From Porphyridium purpureum (taxonomy: Eukaryota > Rhodophyta > Bangiophyceae > Porphyridiales > Porphyridiaceae), in the NCBI GenBank assembly GCA_008690995.1, contig VRMN01000030.1, positions 1-51,439 of the forward strand: a stretch of 51,439 nt of DNA. Reading direction: 5' to 3'. Numbering within the stretch: position 1 is the first letter of the stretch; the number at the start of each line of letters is the position of its first letter. Shown here piece by piece: positions 48,761 through 51,439 of this stretch. The translations under genes were made by a program, and so were the position numbers. Below the pieces are notes generated by a model that saw only the letters and a program-made list of their open reading frames with translations, had not been told where the DNA came from and searched no databases.

Positions 48761-51031
48761 TTCTGTTGGCGGGTAATCGCGTACACTATCGTACCACGCT
48801 TTCTGCAACGCACTCAGAGCGTCTTCTTCCTGCCTCTTTTTAACGTGCATAGGCTGATCACTGTTCGGTTCTGTCGACCCATCTGCATTGTCCTCGAGTC
48901 CTGCATGGTTTGGGCGGACTCGTTTGCGGACATTTTGAATCGCTAAGCACAATCGACGCTTGACTTCTGTCAAGTCTGCCACGTGCTGCAACTCTTTCAC
49001 GACGTGACCGTTTTCTTCAATTGGAATACCGTGCACTCGTAGCTGCTGAAGCAGCTCCCTGCGTTGCTTTCTAATCTGTATCTTTAGGGCTGTATACCCG
49101 TGCGTTCCATCGCATTTAACGCTGGCGTCTGTCCAGCTTATGCGATGGTTCCACGGAGGCTTGTCGGTCTTCCATTCCCACGACACAATGTCTTCAGGGT
49201 TAGACGTGTCACTTTCGTGCTCCATTGCGCTCTTTCGAACCGTCACAATGAAAATACTGCGTAGCTGTGCCATGGCTAAAACTTCCAGGTTCACTCCAAT
49301 CGTGCGCATGGACATCTGCGCCGGATTGTCTGGTTCAAACAGCATACGCTCCATGACTGGCACACTCCACATGTACGGCTGCCCTGTCGAACCAAATGCA
49401 CCGCGCTCTCCTGCATGTCCGATCATCGGCAAGTCGTCGCAATTACGCAGAAACGCATTGTAGATACGGTCCACATGAAAGCCTGTGAAGTCTTCGGCAA
49501 TAAGATGAGTCATGGCACTGTATATCACGTAAAATATGTCCAAGATAGTCTGGATACGGACGCAGTAGTCAGATGGGCTCTCCTCATACGCTCTATCCTG
49601 GCGTCGTACTTCCAAGCCTGCTGTGGTTACATGCCGCACATTTGCAGAAGATGACTGCTCAACCGTGGCACTTGTTTGTAATGCGCTATCGTATTCGACT
49701 TCCGACGCGGATGATTCTTGTGCCGCGACCACCGTGACTCCTGCTCCGCGCGTGATCATACTGCCACTTTGTGACGCTCCGTCGCCTGATCTCTCTATCC
49801 CGCCAATCACGTGTTTCTGTCCGGCTTGAACCGCGCTTACTTGCTGATCGAGATATGTCGCCACATGCGCGCTTTTGATGGACAGTAGTGTTCTAACATG
49901 CGCTTGCCACTGGAGCGAATTGGGAAAGAGTGCGAGGCGCAAAGTGCCTGCCAGCACAATCTGTCGCAACGCGGGAATACCGTCGATTTTTGGAACGTGC
50001 AATTCTTCATCACCCCAAACCTCGCGGGCTGCCAACACCATTCCTCGGCGAATCCTTGTCAATGCCACGCACCGCGCTCCATTATAACTTGCGTGCAAGG
50101 CGTTTGAAAGCTGTACATCACGAGCCATGGTCTCTGATTGTAGAGATGGTAAAATAGCGGCCGGTACTCCTTGAAAAGCAAATCCAAGACCATGCGCGTG
50201 ATCGGACCGCTCTTGTGGCTCTTCCATCCGCCAAGCAGTGGAACTTCTAATCCGCGACACTTCTGAATCAAGTTTTCGCGTCAGCGCATCGGGAGACAAA
50301 TTCTCCACTGTATACGATTGATTCAATGTCCCGCGACCATCGACTACTACAATGGCACGCTCTATTGCATGCCAATCGTGGACAAGACTTGCTTGGAGCA
50401 AATGGTCGAGGTTGCCTTTGTCGATACCGCCTTCAAACAGAAGGTCTGTGCAGGTTCCTCGGGCCGGTACAATGCCACGACGCACAAGACCTCGAACGGT
50501 AGCGAATGACTTGAGTCCCCGCTTCGAACGTCCTACTACGTCATTCGAGCGCTTCACGTACTTGGTACGGCAAGTTTGCAATTGGACACAGACAGCAGCA
50601 CTTGAATGCTTGTCATCTTCAATGTCTTGTTCATCGGCCTGCTCGGAACCGGCGCACTCACGCACTCGCTCTTCGGCCCTGGTATCCTCGATAGCCCGGG
50701 TTTCAGCCTCTGGATTCCGTACACTTCGAGTTTCGGCAACGGACATTTCCGGAGCTCGCCGTGCGGCCGCTTGATGCTCCTCAGCTCTCTGCTGAGCTTC
50801 AGCAGGGGAGCAACTGTGCAGCGAGCCATCTGAATCTTCGATCTCGTCCTCGTTTCGTGTTTTGCGCTTGCGGTTTCGACCCATCTCTGACACCTTGTTT
50901 GAACGACGCACTCCAGACCAACCCGCTTCATCATTCTTGGCTGGCAGAACCGAGGCAATTCGATTTTTTTTCGCATCATCGCTCTTGGGCAGACCAGCCG
51001 CAACGCGACGTGGATTGCGGCCTCTGCCCAT
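48755..51031 (-). CDS. Family X protein, copy 2 (unknown function)
   Basis: From ATG 51031 the protein has 758 residues. The first 150 residues are charged and disordered-looking, with basic clusters (NRKRKTRNED) and many Glu/Ala/Arg. From about 170 on it is related along its length to family X copy 1 (see the matched stretches there), including the C-terminal ALKIQIRKQRRELLQQLRV...LTEVKRRLCLAIQ. An insertion of about 80 residues rich in Ser/Gly (about 410-490) separates the two homologous halves. No known domain was recognised. It lacks the ATAT palindrome enrichment that marks copy 1. Confidence 0.65.
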   Translation of the reverse strand: MGRGRNPRRVAAGLPKSDDAKKNRIASVLPAKNDEAGWSGVRRSNKVSEMGRNRKRKTRNEDEIEDSDGSLHSCSPAEAQQRAEEHQAAARRAPEMSVAETRSVRNPEAETRAIEDTRAEERVRECAGSEQADEQDIEDDKHSSAAVCVQLQTCRTKYVKRSNDVVGRSKRGLKSFATVRGLVRRGIVPARGTCTDLLFEGGIDKGNLDHLLQASLVHDWHAIERAIVVVDGRGTLNQSYTVENLSPDALTRKLDSEVSRIRSSTAWRMEEPQERSDHAHGLGFAFQGVPAAILPSLQSETMARDVQLSNALHASYNGARCVALTRIRRGMVLAAREVWGDEELHVPKIDGIPALRQIVLAGTLRLALFPNSLQWQAHVRTLLSIKSAHVATYLDQQVSAVQAGQKHVIGGIERSGDGASQSGSMITRGAGVTVVAAQESSASEVEYDSALQTSATVEQSSSANVRHVTTAGLEVRRQDRAYEESPSDYCVRIQTILDIFYVIYSAMTHLIAEDFTGFHVDRIYNAFLRNCDDLPMIGHAGERGAFGSTGQPYMWSVPVMERMLFEPDNPAQMSMRTIGVNLEVLAMAQLRSIFIVTVRKSAMEHESDTSNPEDIVSWEWKTDKPPWNHRISWTDASVKCDGTHGYTALKIQIRKQRRELLQQLRVHGIPIEENGHVVKELQHVADLTEVKRRLCLAIQNVRKRVRPNHAGLEDNADGSTEPNSDQPMHVKKRQEEDALSALQKAWYDSVRDYPPTES

Positions 51032-51439
51032 CGTGGCTTCTCTCTGTACGACTCTTGATCTCTATATCCAGAATGCGTTTGCTTCAGCACAGAACTTGCA
51101 CAAAGTCCGCCACACTTTTGTTCTCGACTTGTTCTCTGCGCCCAGTTTGTACAGAACACATGGGGGTACAGGCAACTCGATTTGCACAATAAGCTTGCGC
51201 GCCAAATGTTTTCAAGTCGATGAGTCACTGGCGGACACACGACTAGGACATATCAAATTGCGTTCATTTTTTTTTTCTCACAAGCTGCTTTAGTGCTTTG
51301 CCGAAGAATACATACAAATGAATTACATAACAATTGATTTTCACTGATCTCAATAGGAATGCAGATGAACGTGCCAAACGCGTGAGAAAGAGAATTATTT
51401 CCAATTACCTATTCAAATGCCGTATCTTCGATATAAAGT
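51032..51439. other. Upstream region of family X copy 2, AT-rich at the window end
   Basis: No gene is supported. An A/T-rich stretch with a T-run of nine or more begins near 51268. It probably includes the promoter of family X copy 2. Confidence 0.4.

Noticed and set aside
36000-51439. Terminal inverted repeats of a CACTA type around the transposase
   Set aside because: Looked for CACTA-like ends and paired repeats in the flanks but saw none convincing.
1-51439. tRNA, rRNA, CRISPR arrays or bacterial operon features
   Set aside because: None was recognised; gene spacing, spliced genes and retroelements point to a nuclear genome.

Overview
The window looks like nuclear DNA of an intron-poor photosynthetic eukaryote, most likely a unicellular red alga of the Porphyridium type. 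The reasons are long single-exon genes of eukaryotic families (BK/Slo channel, NSE1, OTU protease, YAE1, DIS3), a thylakoid VIPP1 gene with a transit-peptide-like leader, and Ty3/Gypsy retroelements. The species is inferred; no rRNA or marker gene is present.

Region 1 (1-9.7 kb) is ordinary host DNA: the cytoplasmic RCK part of a Slo/BK potassium channel cut by the window edge, NSE1 of the SMC5/6 complex, an OTU deubiquitinase, a YAE1 family protein, VIPP1/PspA with a probable small intron, and a secreted protein with a Hedgehog-type Hint domain.

Region 2 (10.6-27.7 kb) is a nest of three LTR retrotransposons. Element A (10611-27746, + strand, target duplication AGGAC) was hit by element B (11203-17428, + strand, a different family with a chromodomain, duplication ATAT) in its leader and by element C (20045-25483, - strand, same family as A, duplication TCTAC) in its pol. 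The LTR pairs of B and of C look identical by eye, so both are recent; A is older.

Region 3 (29.1-35.8 kb) is the most unusual part. Three large genes of no recognised overall family lie together: a RING-finger protein (-), 'family X' copy 1 (+) and a PWWP protein (-). The whole stretch, coding and non-coding alike, is studded with about 62 short palindromes centred on ATAT (CATATG, GATATC, AATATT). About half of them are perfect for 10 bp or more. Their flanking bases differ from site to site but are complementary. Start codons of two genes and the stop of the third lie inside such palindromes.

Region 4 (36.6-51.0 kb) holds diverged relatives of two of those genes (PWWP copy 2, family X copy 2), and between them a 1506-residue DDE transposase that resembles the CACTA/Plavaka (CMC) group and a host exosome nuclease gene DIS3. 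DIS3 has a probable 80-nt intron and two apparent frameshifts near its 3' end. The repeated co-occurrence of family X with a PWWP protein suggests a multi-gene mobile or selfish system, with transposase, chromatin reader, possible ubiquitin ligase and an unknown component. That link is inference: no terminal inverted repeats were found by eye.
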